A stretch of DNA of 20,295 nt, from the NCBI GenBank assembly GCA_034189325.1, contig JAXHUM010000109.1, positions 1 to 20,295 of the forward strand, read 5' to 3'. Below, one piece after another: positions 1 through 7,618 of this stretch. The DNA is from JAXHUM01 sp034189325 (GTDB lineage Bacteria > Desulfobacterota > DSM-4660 > Desulfatiglandales > Desulfatiglandaceae). The notes beneath the pieces were generated by a model. The model was given only the letters and a program-made list of their open reading frames with translations. It had not been told where the DNA came from and did not search any database. Position numbers and translations under genes: made by a program. The stretch's first letter is position 1, and each line of letters opens with the position of its first letter.

Positions 1-461
1 CCTCTGAAGAGCGGCTTGCCGCAGGATGGGCAGTGATAGCGTTCGCATTCTCCCCGGGCCCATTCCACGCTTCCCTCTTCATCACCATGCTCTGCTACCT
101 TGTCTCGCCATATAGGAATGGTCCTGTTCATGACTCTTCGGCCGGTGGCAAAACCAAAGTCTTCTATCATGCTGCAAGGCCATTGATCACACTGGTGACA
201 GGAGTAATATCCCTTGGATTGAACGCAGTCCCTTATGGAGCATGTTTTGCAGAAATCGTACAGCTTTTTTGAAGAATCGGGTTGCATACAGCCCAAGCAT
301 TCTGTTTCTTCAGGTTTTGTTTTATAAAGATTGGCCATGACATCTCGGAACTTCTCATTTTTGTCCCTCGTTGCGATGTAAACGCCGCAGGCACCACAGT
401 ACAGTCCGCAGGGGGCCATCAAATCCTTGTTCCTGAACTCTTCATCGGTCCATCCTTCCAT
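1..461 (-). CDS. DUF3795 cysteine-rich protein, partial (C-terminus outside window)
   Basis: The minus strand stays open from an ATG at 459-461 to the window edge, giving 153 codons with no stop. An AAGGAG ribosome site lies 8 bases before the ATG. The protein begins MEGWTDEEF and then shows CGLYCGACGVYI (residues 18-29), a CLGC motif, a CKTCSIRDC stretch, YYSCHQCDQWPC and, near the cut end, a CPSC pair. This spacing of cysteine pairs is what I know from the DUF3795 family, small proteins common in anaerobes whose function is unknown. The cysteines suggest binding of zinc or an iron-sulfur cluster, which is inference. It is transcribed away from the acyl-CoA dehydrogenase genes and shares no operon with anything visible here. 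The family call is fairly sure; the function is unknown. Confidence 0.8.
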   Translation of the reverse strand, partial: MEGWTDEEFRNKDLMAPCGLYCGACGVYIATRDKNEKFRDVMANLYKTKPEETECLGCMQPDSSKKLYDFCKTCSIRDCVQSKGYYSCHQCDQWPCSMIEDFGFATGRRVMNRTIPIWRDKVAEHGDEEGSVEWARGECERYHCPSCGKPLFR

Positions 462-1029
462 TGTTATAGCTCCTTTTTAAAAGGGTTACAATCCAGGGCG
501 CACCGCGTCTTCAAATTCAATTCGCCAATATGGCTCCGGTCGCGGGGCACGTAGCGAACAAGCGCAAGGGTTTTTTAGATTTGTTCCTAATAGAAAAAGG
601 CTGATTGAAAGGCATCTTTTTCTCTGCTCTCATGAAGGGGCACAATGAACTTTATCTACTTCTACAGGTTTTTGACATTTTTTTCCAATAGTATTGTCTT
701 TTGGGAGGGTTTGGTGCTAAGTTTAATTCCCACGTTTCCTTTGCCCTGTTCTGTTTATCGAATTGGCTTCTTTTTTAATTTATTTGTTCAGGGCCTCATT
801 CCGTGGGGTTTGCTTTTTCCCCTGCCGAGCCTGCAGCTGCTTCGTGGTGATACTCAATTTCCGGTTCACGCAGATGTGATGAGTGTCTTGCACAAATCCA
901 CATTCCATCGAGACGGCATTTTTCCGGAATAGACACCGAAAGTACCCCAAACCGAACCCTATTAGTCAGATATCAAAAACTGTTTTTAGATCATCGTGAA
1001 AGCCGGGACTATCTTGAGGAGTTAAGAAC
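462..1029. other. Intergenic stretch without a convincing gene
   Basis: These 568 bases separate divergent genes and should hold both their promoters. They are AT-rich, with many T-runs. A 95-codon plus-strand reading frame (645-932) has an AAGGGG 4 bases before its ATG, but its product is a Phe/Leu-rich run with no recognisable motif, so I do not call it. I could not find a well-matched sigma70 promoter for either flanking gene. Confidence 0.6.
969..992. promoter_or_regulatory. Imperfect palindrome upstream of the acyl-CoA dehydrogenase pair
   Basis: The arms GATATCAAAAAC (969-980) and GTTTTTAGATC (982-992) are near inverted repeats with a one-base centre and a one-base offset in the outer part. 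It lies about 40 bases before the ATG at 1030. TetR-type repressors often control acyl-CoA dehydrogenase operons through palindromes of this size, but no regulator gene is visible here, so an operator role is only a guess. Confidence 0.25.
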
Positions 1030-2181
1030 ATGGATTTCAGCTTTTCAGTCGAGGAAGAGCAGTTTCAGCAAGAGGTGGTTCGTTTTTTCAAAAAGGAAAA
1101 AGACCTCGCGGAAGGGGCCAAAGGAGAATGGGATTCCGGTCTGGGATATGGCCCCAACTGCTGGAAAATCATGAAAAAGATAGGGCAAAAAGGGTGGCTT
1201 TGTCCCACCTGGCCCAAGGAGTACGGCGGCCTCGAGCTTTCCTACATGTATCGCTATATCATCATGGAACAGATGCATCATTATCTCAACATCTATGCGT
1301 CGGTCGGCGCCGGCATGGCAGGACCGGTAATCTTGGCTCACGGGAGCAAAGAGCAGAAAGACCAATTCCTCCTTTCCATTGCCAGGGGTGACATTGAATT
1401 TGTTCTGGGATACACAGAGCCTCAAGCGGGGTCTGATCTGGCGGCACTCTCCATAAAGGCTCAGGATCAGGGCGACCATTTTTTGATAAACGGTTCAAAG
1501 TTATTCAATACAAGAGCGCATTTCGCTCAGTATCATTGGCTGGGCGCAAGGACAGCCGTCACAGAGCCCAAATTCAAGGGGATTTCGTTGTTTATTGTCG
1601 ACCTTAAGACCCCAGGGATTACTATAAGTCCTATCTGGACCGTCGGAGGGACGAGGACCAATGAGGTCTTTTACGATAATGTGAAGGTTCCCAAGGATGC
1701 CCTGGTAGGGGAAGTGAATCGGGGCTTCTATTACATCCTGGAGGCCCTTGATTACGAGAGGATTTCCACTGTAGGCGGCCTGAGGCGTGACTTCCACGAG
1801 ATCCTCGAGTATGTCAAGTCTACAGGCAGGGGCAAAGATCCGTTGATTCGCAACAAACTGGCTCGATTGGCTACGGAGATAGAGTCTGCTCAGCTCTTCG
1901 CCCTGCGCGTCGCCTGGATGTTGAATAGAAATCAGGTCCCAAATTATGAGGCCGCTATGCTCAAGATGCTCGTATCCGAGGTGGAGCAGAGACTTCTGAA
2001 TACGGCAATGCAGGTTTTCGGCCCTTACGGGCAGATCCAGAAAGGCTCCAAGTGGTCCCAGTTGGATGGCAAATATGAGAGATCTTACAGGGATTCCCTT
2101 GAAAGCATGATAACTCGTGGTACTTCTGAAATCATGCGCAACGTCATAGCCCAAAGAGGCCTGGGTCTGCCCAGAGGATAG
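1030..2181 (+). CDS. Acyl-CoA dehydrogenase family protein, putative catalytic subunit of a pair
   Basis: This 383-residue flavoprotein of the acyl-CoA dehydrogenase (ACAD) family would form a 2,3-double bond in an acyl-CoA and pass electrons to ETF in the cytoplasm. It has the usual helical N-terminus, the FAD/substrate motif TEPQAGSD (129-136), a middle beta domain, and a C-terminal helical domain ending in GTSEIMR (364-370). In MCAD-type enzymes the catalytic Glu precedes this G (YEGT); here the position is Arg363. A Glu is present at 243 in LDYER, where isovaleryl-CoA dehydrogenase carries its base (LDLER, Glu254). The usual REQFG.PI motif is missing and replaced by STGRGKDPLIRN. A GAGGAG site lies 8 bases before the ATG. 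The second ACAD follows after 25 bases, so the two are probably cotranscribed and form a heteromer like the mycobacterial FadE28-FadE29 (ChsE1-ChsE2) type. Substrate unknown. Confidence 0.9.
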   Translation: MDFSFSVEEEQFQQEVVRFFKKEKDLAEGAKGEWDSGLGYGPNCWKIMKKIGQKGWLCPTWPKEYGGLELSYMYRYIIMEQMHHYLNIYASVGAGMAGPVILAHGSKEQKDQFLLSIARGDIEFVLGYTEPQAGSDLAALSIKAQDQGDHFLINGSKLFNTRAHFAQYHWLGARTAVTEPKFKGISLFIVDLKTPGITISPIWTVGGTRTNEVFYDNVKVPKDALVGEVNRGFYYILEALDYERISTVGGLRRDFHEILEYVKSTGRGKDPLIRNKLARLATEIESAQLFALRVAWMLNRNQVPNYEAAMLKMLVSEVEQRLLNTAMQVFGPYGQIQKGSKWSQLDGKYERSYRDSLESMITRGTSEIMRNVIAQRGLGLPRG

Positions 2182-2206
2182 CTTATATTGGGGAAAGGAA
2201 AGTGTC

Positions 2207-3316
2207 ATGGATTTTGATTTAACCGATTTGCAGACACTATTGCTCAGCTCTGCCGGTAAGTTTCTGGAAAACGAGGTCAGAGGAGTTGTTCGAGAGGTGG
2301 AAAAAAGCGAAGAGGGGCACTCCTTCGACGTCTGGAAAAAAATGGCTGAATTAGGATGGTTGGGGGTTGTCTTTCCCCAAGAATATGGAGGGATAGATGG
2401 TGATTTCACGGACCTGGCGGTTCTGGTGGAGGAGATGGGCAAGGTATTGTTCCCCGGTCCTTATATCCCTACCTTGATATCCGGTCTGGCCATCCTTGAA
2501 TATGGAAGCAAGGCCCAGAAGGAGCAATTCCTGTCAGACCTGATAAAGGGGCATCTTGTTTTTTCTCCGGCAATCATTGGACCTGATCTATCCATGGGGA
2601 CTCCAGAGATGGAGGAAGCTATCATCCGGGAAGAGGCGAGGTTTGTGGTCAGCGGAACAAGGTTATTTGCTCCTTTTGCCCATGTGGCGGATTGGCTGCT
2701 CTACTCTGCTCACATGGACGAGGGTCCCGCCCTGATGCTCATCGACACCCGCGCACCAGGAGTTCGGGTGACGGCCCTCGATTCCATTGGAGTCAACAAG
2801 CCCTGTGAAGTGGTGTTAAAAGATGTGACTGTTCCGAGAAACAGGATCTTGGGACATATGGGACAGGGGCGAGACATCATCGGCAAGCTCGAGTCGTGGG
2901 GGGCCCTTGCTGAAAGCGCCTATATCGCGGGGATGTTGGGTCAGATACTCAAAATGTCCGTAGAATATGCCAAGGAACGGGAGCAATTCAACCGACCGAT
3001 TGGGACTTTTCAGGCGATTCAGCATAAATGCGCCGACATGGCCACGGATCTTGATCAGGTGAAATTCCTGACCTATAAGGCGGCCTGGACGTTGAGCCGG
3101 AAACTCCCTGCTGCCAAAGAGATCTCCATGGCCAAATCATGGGCCAGCGACGCCTCCCGCAGGGTCGCTTTTATGGGGGTCATGATCCACGGCGGCAATG
3201 GGGTGAGCGCAGAACATGATATGCAGCTCTACTTCCGGCGGGCCAAGTCCTCTGAAATGACATTTGGCGACGGGGATTTCCACAGAGAGATTATTGCCGA
3301 GGAATTGGGACTTTAG
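2207..3316 (+). CDS. Acyl-CoA dehydrogenase family protein, putative non-catalytic or FAD-binding partner
   Basis: This 369-residue ACAD paralogue lies directly behind the first. The N-terminal domain (residues 1-110) includes FPQEYGG, but the middle-domain TEP.AGSD motif is degraded to IGPDLSMGTP (124-133). The C-terminal domain keeps EREQFNRPIGTFQAIQH (257-273) and IHGGNG (327-332), which in this family contact FAD across the subunit interface. The catalytic-Glu position is Phe353 in MTFGDGDFHR (351-360), and there is no Glu at the isovaleryl-CoA dehydrogenase position either (the aligned stretch reads LESWGALAES). Alone it is therefore unlikely to be a normal dehydrogenase. Together with the upstream protein, which lacks REQF but has a candidate base, it makes a complementary pair. 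A purine-rich site (AAAGGAAAG) precedes the ATG. Function as a partner subunit is inferred. Confidence 0.88.
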   Translation: MDFDLTDLQTLLLSSAGKFLENEVRGVVREVEKSEEGHSFDVWKKMAELGWLGVVFPQEYGGIDGDFTDLAVLVEEMGKVLFPGPYIPTLISGLAILEYGSKAQKEQFLSDLIKGHLVFSPAIIGPDLSMGTPEMEEAIIREEARFVVSGTRLFAPFAHVADWLLYSAHMDEGPALMLIDTRAPGVRVTALDSIGVNKPCEVVLKDVTVPRNRILGHMGQGRDIIGKLESWGALAESAYIAGMLGQILKMSVEYAKEREQFNRPIGTFQAIQHKCADMATDLDQVKFLTYKAAWTLSRKLPAAKEISMAKSWASDASRRVAFMGVMIHGGNGVSAEHDMQLYFRRAKSSEMTFGDGDFHREIIAEELGL

Positions 3317-3349
3317 AGAGTAAAGGTTCCTGATAATTGCCCTTTTCTC

Positions 3350-3377
3350 TTGCCATTCCCACAAATATTCGTATACT
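3350..3377 (+). promoter_or_regulatory. Sigma70-like promoter of livK
   Basis: TTGCCA (3350-3355) and TATACT (3372-3377) are each one base off consensus and are separated by 16 bases. Transcription would start near 3384, leaving a leader of about 57 bases before the chosen livK ATG. It shows that the transporter can be transcribed separately from the dehydrogenase pair that ends at 3316. Confidence 0.6.
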
Positions 3378-3391
3378 GCGAGGTGAAAAGA

Positions 3392-3412
3392 TCAATATAT
3401 TCAGTATATTGA
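3392..3412. promoter_or_regulatory. Perfect 8-bp palindrome, candidate operator of livK
   Basis: The arms TCAATATA (3392-3399) and TATATTGA (3405-3412) are exact inverted repeats around a 5-base centre. The site begins about 8 bases after the predicted transcription start of livK. A dimeric repressor bound there would block the transporter promoter. The stem is all A/T except one pair per arm, so a DNA-binding role is more likely than a stable RNA hairpin. The regulator is not in this window. Confidence 0.45.
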
Positions 3413-3440
3413 AAATATCAGCACAAAGGAGGGCATGATT

Positions 3441-4574
3441 ATGGCAAGTAAGGGTTTTTTCAATCATTTGTCGGTGTTTCTGGTTGGAGTATTTGTACTG
3501 CTCCTGATGCAAGGAGTCGGGTTTGGAGCTGAAACCATCAGGCTCGGTGTCGCGGGGGCTCATAGTGGCGACCTTGCATCGTATGGTATTCCAACGGTAA
3601 AGGCAGCTGAACTTGTTGTCAAAGAGATCAATGCGAAGGGTGGAATCCTTGGAAGGAAGGTGGAACTCCTTGTGGAGGACGACGGGTGCAAGCCCGAGTG
3701 GGCGACCAATACGGCAACCAAGCTGATATCAAACAAGGTCCACATCGTCCTTGGTCATATCTGCAGCGGAGCCACAAAGGCTGCCCTCGGCATTTATAAT
3801 GACTCGAAGCTAATCGCCATGTCACCCTCGGCCACGAATCCTGCCCTGACCCAGAGCGGGGACTATCCAAACTTCTTCCGGACCATCGCCTCTGACGACG
3901 CCCAGGCCAGACTCGAAGTCGATTTTGCCCTTAATGTCCTGAAGGTCAAGAAGATCGCCGTTCTCCATGACAAAGGGGACTATGGGAAAGGGTTGGCCGA
4001 ATTCGCCAAGGGCTTTGTAGAGAAATCAGGGAAAGCGGAACTGGTATTGTATGAAGGGATTACGCCTGGCGCTGTTGATTACTCCTCGGTTGTTCAAAAG
4101 GTGAAAAGGTCCAAGGCAGACGCCGTGATATACGGGGGGTACCATCCTGAGGCATCCAAGATTGTCGGTCAGATGCGTAGAAAGAAGATGAAGACGATCT
4201 TTATTTCCGATGACGGGGTAAAGGATGACACCTTTATCAAGGTTGCTGGAAAGCACGCGGAGGGGGTCTATGCGACAGGTCCCAAGGATGTGTCCCAGAA
4301 CCCCATGGCAATCGCCGCGAATGAGGCCCACAAGAAGGCCTACGGCAAAGACCCGGGGGCGTTTTTTCTCAACGCCTATGCTGCGGCCCTGGCCCTGTTG
4401 AACGCTATTGAAAAGGCGGGCTCTACAGACTACGATGCCGTGTCATCGGCCCTTAGAACGGAATTTGTAGACACGCCCCTTGGAAAGATCCGCTTTGACA
4501 AGCGAGGTGACGCCGAGGGGGTAGGGTTTTCCGTGTATCAGGTGAAAAACGGCGTCTACGTCGAGGTGGAATAG
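3441..4574 (+). CDS. livK: Branched-chain amino acid ABC transporter, periplasmic binding protein
   Basis: This is the substrate-binding protein of a HAAT-family ABC importer, 377 residues. I choose ATG 3441 because the AAGGAGGG site (3426-3433) is 7 bases away; the ATG at 3435 would be only 1 base away. A signal peptide is evident: a hydrophobic run at about residues 11-23 with probable cleavage after GFGA (30), giving a mature start ETIRLGV. The type I periplasmic-binding fold is clear. The protein keeps two cysteines (DDGCKPEW and GHICSG) that match the disulfide of E. coli LivJ/LivK, the SPSATNPALTQ loop and the YGGYHPE motif. The LivJ stretch with an acidic ligand-binding residue (GPEGV) reads SDDGV here. 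This is close to true Leu/Ile/Val-binding proteins, so branched-chain amino acids are the first guess, though aromatic or other acids are possible in this family. Confidence 0.93.
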   Translation: MASKGFFNHLSVFLVGVFVLLLMQGVGFGAETIRLGVAGAHSGDLASYGIPTVKAAELVVKEINAKGGILGRKVELLVEDDGCKPEWATNTATKLISNKVHIVLGHICSGATKAALGIYNDSKLIAMSPSATNPALTQSGDYPNFFRTIASDDAQARLEVDFALNVLKVKKIAVLHDKGDYGKGLAEFAKGFVEKSGKAELVLYEGITPGAVDYSSVVQKVKRSKADAVIYGGYHPEASKIVGQMRRKKMKTIFISDDGVKDDTFIKVAGKHAEGVYATGPKDVSQNPMAIAANEAHKKAYGKDPGAFFLNAYAAALALLNAIEKAGSTDYDAVSSALRTEFVDTPLGKIRFDKRGDAEGVGFSVYQVKNGVYVEVE

Positions 4575-4592
4575 TCTAGAGGAGAGAAGTTC

Positions 4593-4636
4593 GTGAAAGG
4601 GGTGGGTATAGAGATGCCCGCCCCTTGTTCTTTCAC
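4593..4636 (+). promoter_or_regulatory. Strong stem-loop between livK and livH
   Basis: GGGGTGGG (4599-4606) pairs with CCCGCCCC (4617-4624), 8 pairs with one G-T, around a 10-base loop. GTGAAA (4593-4598) and TTTCAC (4631-4636) extend the stem across a 6-base bulge, and GAGA/TCTC-rich flanks allow further pairing. No T-run follows the GC stem directly. In many ABC operons a stem-loop after the binding-protein gene protects that part of the mRNA or partly stops transcription, so more binding protein than permease is made. That role here is inferred. Confidence 0.6.
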
Positions 4637-4684
4637 TCTCTTCTCAATTCTTCGAGATATCCAAACATCCTAGAATATGTAGGT

Positions 4685-5587
4685 ATGGCATATTTCCTTG
4701 AACTCTTTTTGGGAGGAATGACCCGCGGTAGCATTTACGCCCTTATTGCCCTCGGGTACACCATGGTCTATGGGATCATTCAGTTGATCAACTTCGCCCA
4801 TGGGGAGATATACATGATCGGGGCCTTTACCGCCCTCATTGTCGCCAGCGTCCTGACTATGATCGGCCTTGATTATGTATCGATCCTTGTGCTTGCTTCC
4901 ATAGTTGCGGTCCTATACTCGGCGGCGTATGGGTTCACCGTGGAGAAGATTGCTTACAAACCTTTGCGTCACGCCCCTCGTCTTTCACCCCTGATCAGCG
5001 CCATTGGGATGTCTATATTTCTCCAGAACTATGTGTTGCTTGCCCAGACCTCTGATTTTCTACCCTTTGAGAGTCTGATCCCTGAATTTGAATTCATGGA
5101 GCCCTACACCCATATCATCGGTTCATCTGAAATCGTGATCCTTATCACAACCGCCATGGTCATGGTCTTCTTGACGGTCCTGATTAAGTTCACGAAGATC
5201 GGCAAGGCAATGCGGGCAACTGCCCAGGACAGGGACATGGCCATGCTGGTAGGTGTGGATGTGAATCGGGTTATTTCCATCACTTTCATTGTAGGATCTG
5301 CAATGGCCGCCATAGGTGGCGTCCTTATCGCGTCTCACATTGGACAAATCAACTTCTATATCGGTTTCATAGCAGGGATCAAGGCATTCACAGCCGCTGT
5401 TCTCGGAGGTATCGGGAGTATTCCAGGGGCGGTCCTCGGGGGTCTTGTCCTTGGATTGACAGAGAGTTTTGCGACTGGCTATGTTTCCAGCGACTATGAA
5501 GATGTTTTTGCCTTTGGACTCCTCGTGTTCATACTGATTTTCCGGCCCGCCGGTATCCTGGGTCGATCCTCGGCGCAAAAGGTATAG
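4685..5587 (+). CDS. livH: Branched-chain amino acid ABC transporter permease LivH
   Basis: This inner-membrane permease of the Liv importer has 300 residues from ATG 4685. The reading frame extends back to a TTG at 4625, but that part overlaps the intercistronic stem-loop; the family normally begins with a short MxxFLxxLxxGL stretch, matching MAYFLELFLGGM. The ribosome site before 4685 is poor (only GTAGGT), so translation may depend on the RNA structure upstream. Diagnostic LivH motifs are GSIYALIALGYTMVYGIIQLINFAHGE at residues 14-40 and the cytoplasmic coupling loop KIGKAMRATAQDRDMAMLVGVDVNRVISITF, followed by AAIGGVL and GGIGSIPGAVLGG. About eight membrane segments are apparent. The stop lies 2 bases before livM, so the two are translated as a tight pair. 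Confidence 0.92.
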   Translation: MAYFLELFLGGMTRGSIYALIALGYTMVYGIIQLINFAHGEIYMIGAFTALIVASVLTMIGLDYVSILVLASIVAVLYSAAYGFTVEKIAYKPLRHAPRLSPLISAIGMSIFLQNYVLLAQTSDFLPFESLIPEFEFMEPYTHIIGSSEIVILITTAMVMVFLTVLIKFTKIGKAMRATAQDRDMAMLVGVDVNRVISITFIVGSAMAAIGGVLIASHIGQINFYIGFIAGIKAFTAAVLGGIGSIPGAVLGGLVLGLTESFATGYVSSDYEDVFAFGLLVFILIFRPAGILGRSSAQKV

Positions 5588-5589
5588 CG

Positions 5590-6816
5590 ATGTTTCGATT
5601 TGAAGAAATCAAACGATCATGTCTGGTGTCGCTCTGGTTCATGTTCCTTACCTTTCCCATCATGGTGATCCGCATCAATCCGATCGAGAAGATAGTGGAA
5701 TGGCGTTGGAGAAACCTGGCCCTGGTTGGGGGTGGGTCTTTTATCCTCTCTTTTGTATGGCGTTATCTTTTGGAAAAAGCGGAAGGGGGCAAGAAAAAGA
5801 GGGAAGGGGGAGGATCGGAGACACCCTCCTTCACCCAGAGAATAACGAGCGAGCCGAGGATCTACATGCCGATCCTCTGTTCGGTGGGACTTTTTTCTCT
5901 TGTCTTTCCCTTTCTCTTCTCCATGTATCAAATAAATATCATGACAACCGCCCTCATGTATGTCGTGCTGGGTCTGGGGCTCAATATTGTCGTGGGACTG
6001 GCAGGTCTTCTCGATCTTGGCTATGTGGCGTTTTACGCGGTGGGCGCTTATAGTTACGCCCTACTGAACCACCATTTCGGTTTGGGGTTTTGGGCGGCCC
6101 TACCAATCGGAGCGGGACTGGGAATTCTATTCGGCATTCTCCTCGGTTTTCCTGTTCTCCGTTTAAGGGGCGATTACCTGGCCATCGTTACCCTGGGGTT
6201 CGGAGAAATCATTCGACTCGTCCTGGAAAACTGGAATGCCTTTTCATTCGGGCCAAGCGGGATAGCGAATATACCGAGGCCCGGCCTTTTCGGAATAGAG
6301 CTTCCGTTGAAGTCGGCGACCATCTATCTCTATTTTCTGATGATAGGAGTCACGCTCTTTACCATTTTTTTTGTCAACCGACTCCAGAATTCCAGAATAG
6401 GAAGGGCCTGGATAGCCCTCAGAGAGGACGAAGTCGCCTGCCAGGCCATGGGGATCGACAAAACAAAGACAAAGCTCACAGCCTTTGCCCTCGGCGCGAC
6501 ATGGGCGGGAATGGTCGGTGTTATATTCGCCGCCAAAACGACCTTCATCAATCCCGCCAGTTTTACTTTCCTGGAATCGGCCATGATACTATCTATCGTC
6601 GTGTTGGGTGGAATGGGTTCGGTACTGGGGGTTATTATAGGTGCCCTTCTCCTGATCCTCCTTCCCGAATACTTGAGGGCCTTTTCCGATTATCGGATGC
6701 TTTTATTCGGCGCGATCATGGTGATTATGATGGTATTTCGTCCCCAGGGGATCATCACTAATATTCGCCGAACGTATGAATACACGCCCGCTAATGACAG
6801 TGGCCAAAGGCAATAG
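5590..6816 (+). CDS. livM: Branched-chain amino acid ABC transporter permease LivM
   Basis: This is the second permease of the Liv importer, 408 residues. It carries the N-terminal extension with extra membrane segments and a charged, lysine-rich linker (about residues 60-80) that is typical of proteobacterial LivM. The conserved core begins with YVVLGLGLNIVVGLAGLLDLG, then RLRGDYLAIVTLGFGEIIRL, then the coupling loop GRAWIALREDEVACQAMGID and the end VLGGMGSVLGVIIGA. It starts 2 bases after livH. Its 3' end runs past upstream in-frame start codons of livG, but the preferred livG start lies 4 bases after the livM stop. It pairs with LivH to form the membrane channel. Confidence 0.93.
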   Translation: MFRFEEIKRSCLVSLWFMFLTFPIMVIRINPIEKIVEWRWRNLALVGGGSFILSFVWRYLLEKAEGGKKKREGGGSETPSFTQRITSEPRIYMPILCSVGLFSLVFPFLFSMYQINIMTTALMYVVLGLGLNIVVGLAGLLDLGYVAFYAVGAYSYALLNHHFGLGFWAALPIGAGLGILFGILLGFPVLRLRGDYLAIVTLGFGEIIRLVLENWNAFSFGPSGIANIPRPGLFGIELPLKSATIYLYFLMIGVTLFTIFFVNRLQNSRIGRAWIALREDEVACQAMGIDKTKTKLTAFALGATWAGMVGVIFAAKTTFINPASFTFLESAMILSIVVLGGMGSVLGVIIGALLLILLPEYLRAFSDYRMLLFGAIMVIMMVFRPQGIITNIRRTYEYTPANDSGQRQ

Positions 6817-6820
6817 GAAG

Positions 6821-7618
6821 ATGGCATCTGTACTGGAAGTAACCGACATGACCGTTGACTTCGGCGGTCTGAGGGCCCTTGACAACCTCAGCCTCGATAT
6901 CAGGGAAGGCGAGATCGTAGCCCTCATAGGCCCAAACGGGGCTGGAAAGACAACTTTTTTTAACTGTATAACCGGGATGTACGCACCCTCAAAAGGAGTC
7001 ATGCTGATTTCACCTCCTGGAAAAAAGCGAGAAAAGATAAACGGGTTGAAGCCGAACCATATTACCGAGAGGGGAGTGGCCAGGACTTTTCAGAACATTC
7101 GTCTCTTTCCCAATATGACGGTCCTCGAAAATATCATGATAGGCCGGCACTGCCGCACCCATTCCGGGGTCCTTGGGGCGATTTTGAGGGATAGGAGAAC
7201 GGTGAGAGAAGAAAGAGAGGTCGTCACGCAAAGCTATGAAATCCTCGAAAAGATCGGCCTCGCCGATTATGTCAATGAGCTTGCCAAGAATCTCCCTTAT
7301 GGGGCCCAGAGACGCCTTGAAATCGCCAGGGCCCTGGCCACGAACCCCTTTTTACTCCTACTGGATGAACCGGCAGCCGGTATGAACCTCAGGGAAACAG
7401 GGGAGCTTGATGAACTGATCGTCAGACTTCGCGACAACGAAGGCGTTTCCATACTTCTGATCGAGCATGATATGAAGCTCGTCATGAGCCTGTCCGACCG
7501 AATATTCGTCATTGATTGCGGAAAGAACATTGCCGAAGGCACACCTGACGAGGTCAAGGCCGATCCTGTTGTGATTAAGGCTTACTTGGGAGAGGATATC
7601 GATGCTCGAGGTGAATAA
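6821..7618 (+). CDS. livG: Branched-chain amino acid ABC transporter ATP-binding protein LivG
   Basis: This is one of the two cytoplasmic ATPases of the Liv importer, 265 residues from ATG 6821. The frame opens at ATG 6776 inside livM, but those 15 residues are not typical; LivG proteins begin near LEVTDMTVDFGGLRAL, and AAAGG (6806-6810) is at a usable distance from 6821. Walker A is GPNGAGKTT (37-45). The signature has the LivG form PYGAQRRLEIARALA instead of LSGGQ, Walker B is LLLLDEPAAGMN, and the switch His is in IEHDM. A LivG-specific long insert follows Walker A (KINGLKPNHITERGVARTFQ). Its 3' end overlaps livF by 17 bases. Confidence 0.93.
   Translation: MASVLEVTDMTVDFGGLRALDNLSLDIREGEIVALIGPNGAGKTTFFNCITGMYAPSKGVMLISPPGKKREKINGLKPNHITERGVARTFQNIRLFPNMTVLENIMIGRHCRTHSGVLGAILRDRRTVREEREVVTQSYEILEKIGLADYVNELAKNLPYGAQRRLEIARALATNPFLLLLDEPAAGMNLRETGELDELIVRLRDNEGVSILLIEHDMKLVMSLSDRIFVIDCGKNIAEGTPDEVKADPVVIKAYLGEDIDARGE

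Noticed and set aside
645..932. 95-codon plus-strand reading frame upstream of the acyl-CoA dehydrogenases, with an AAGGGG near its ATG
   Set aside because: The product is Phe/Leu-rich, without domain or membrane topology that makes sense, in an AT-rich spacer where such frames arise by chance.
5104..5578. Long minus-strand frames inside livH and similar frames inside other genes
   Set aside because: They are shadows of strongly supported coding genes on the other strand, with no ribosome sites or recognisable domains.
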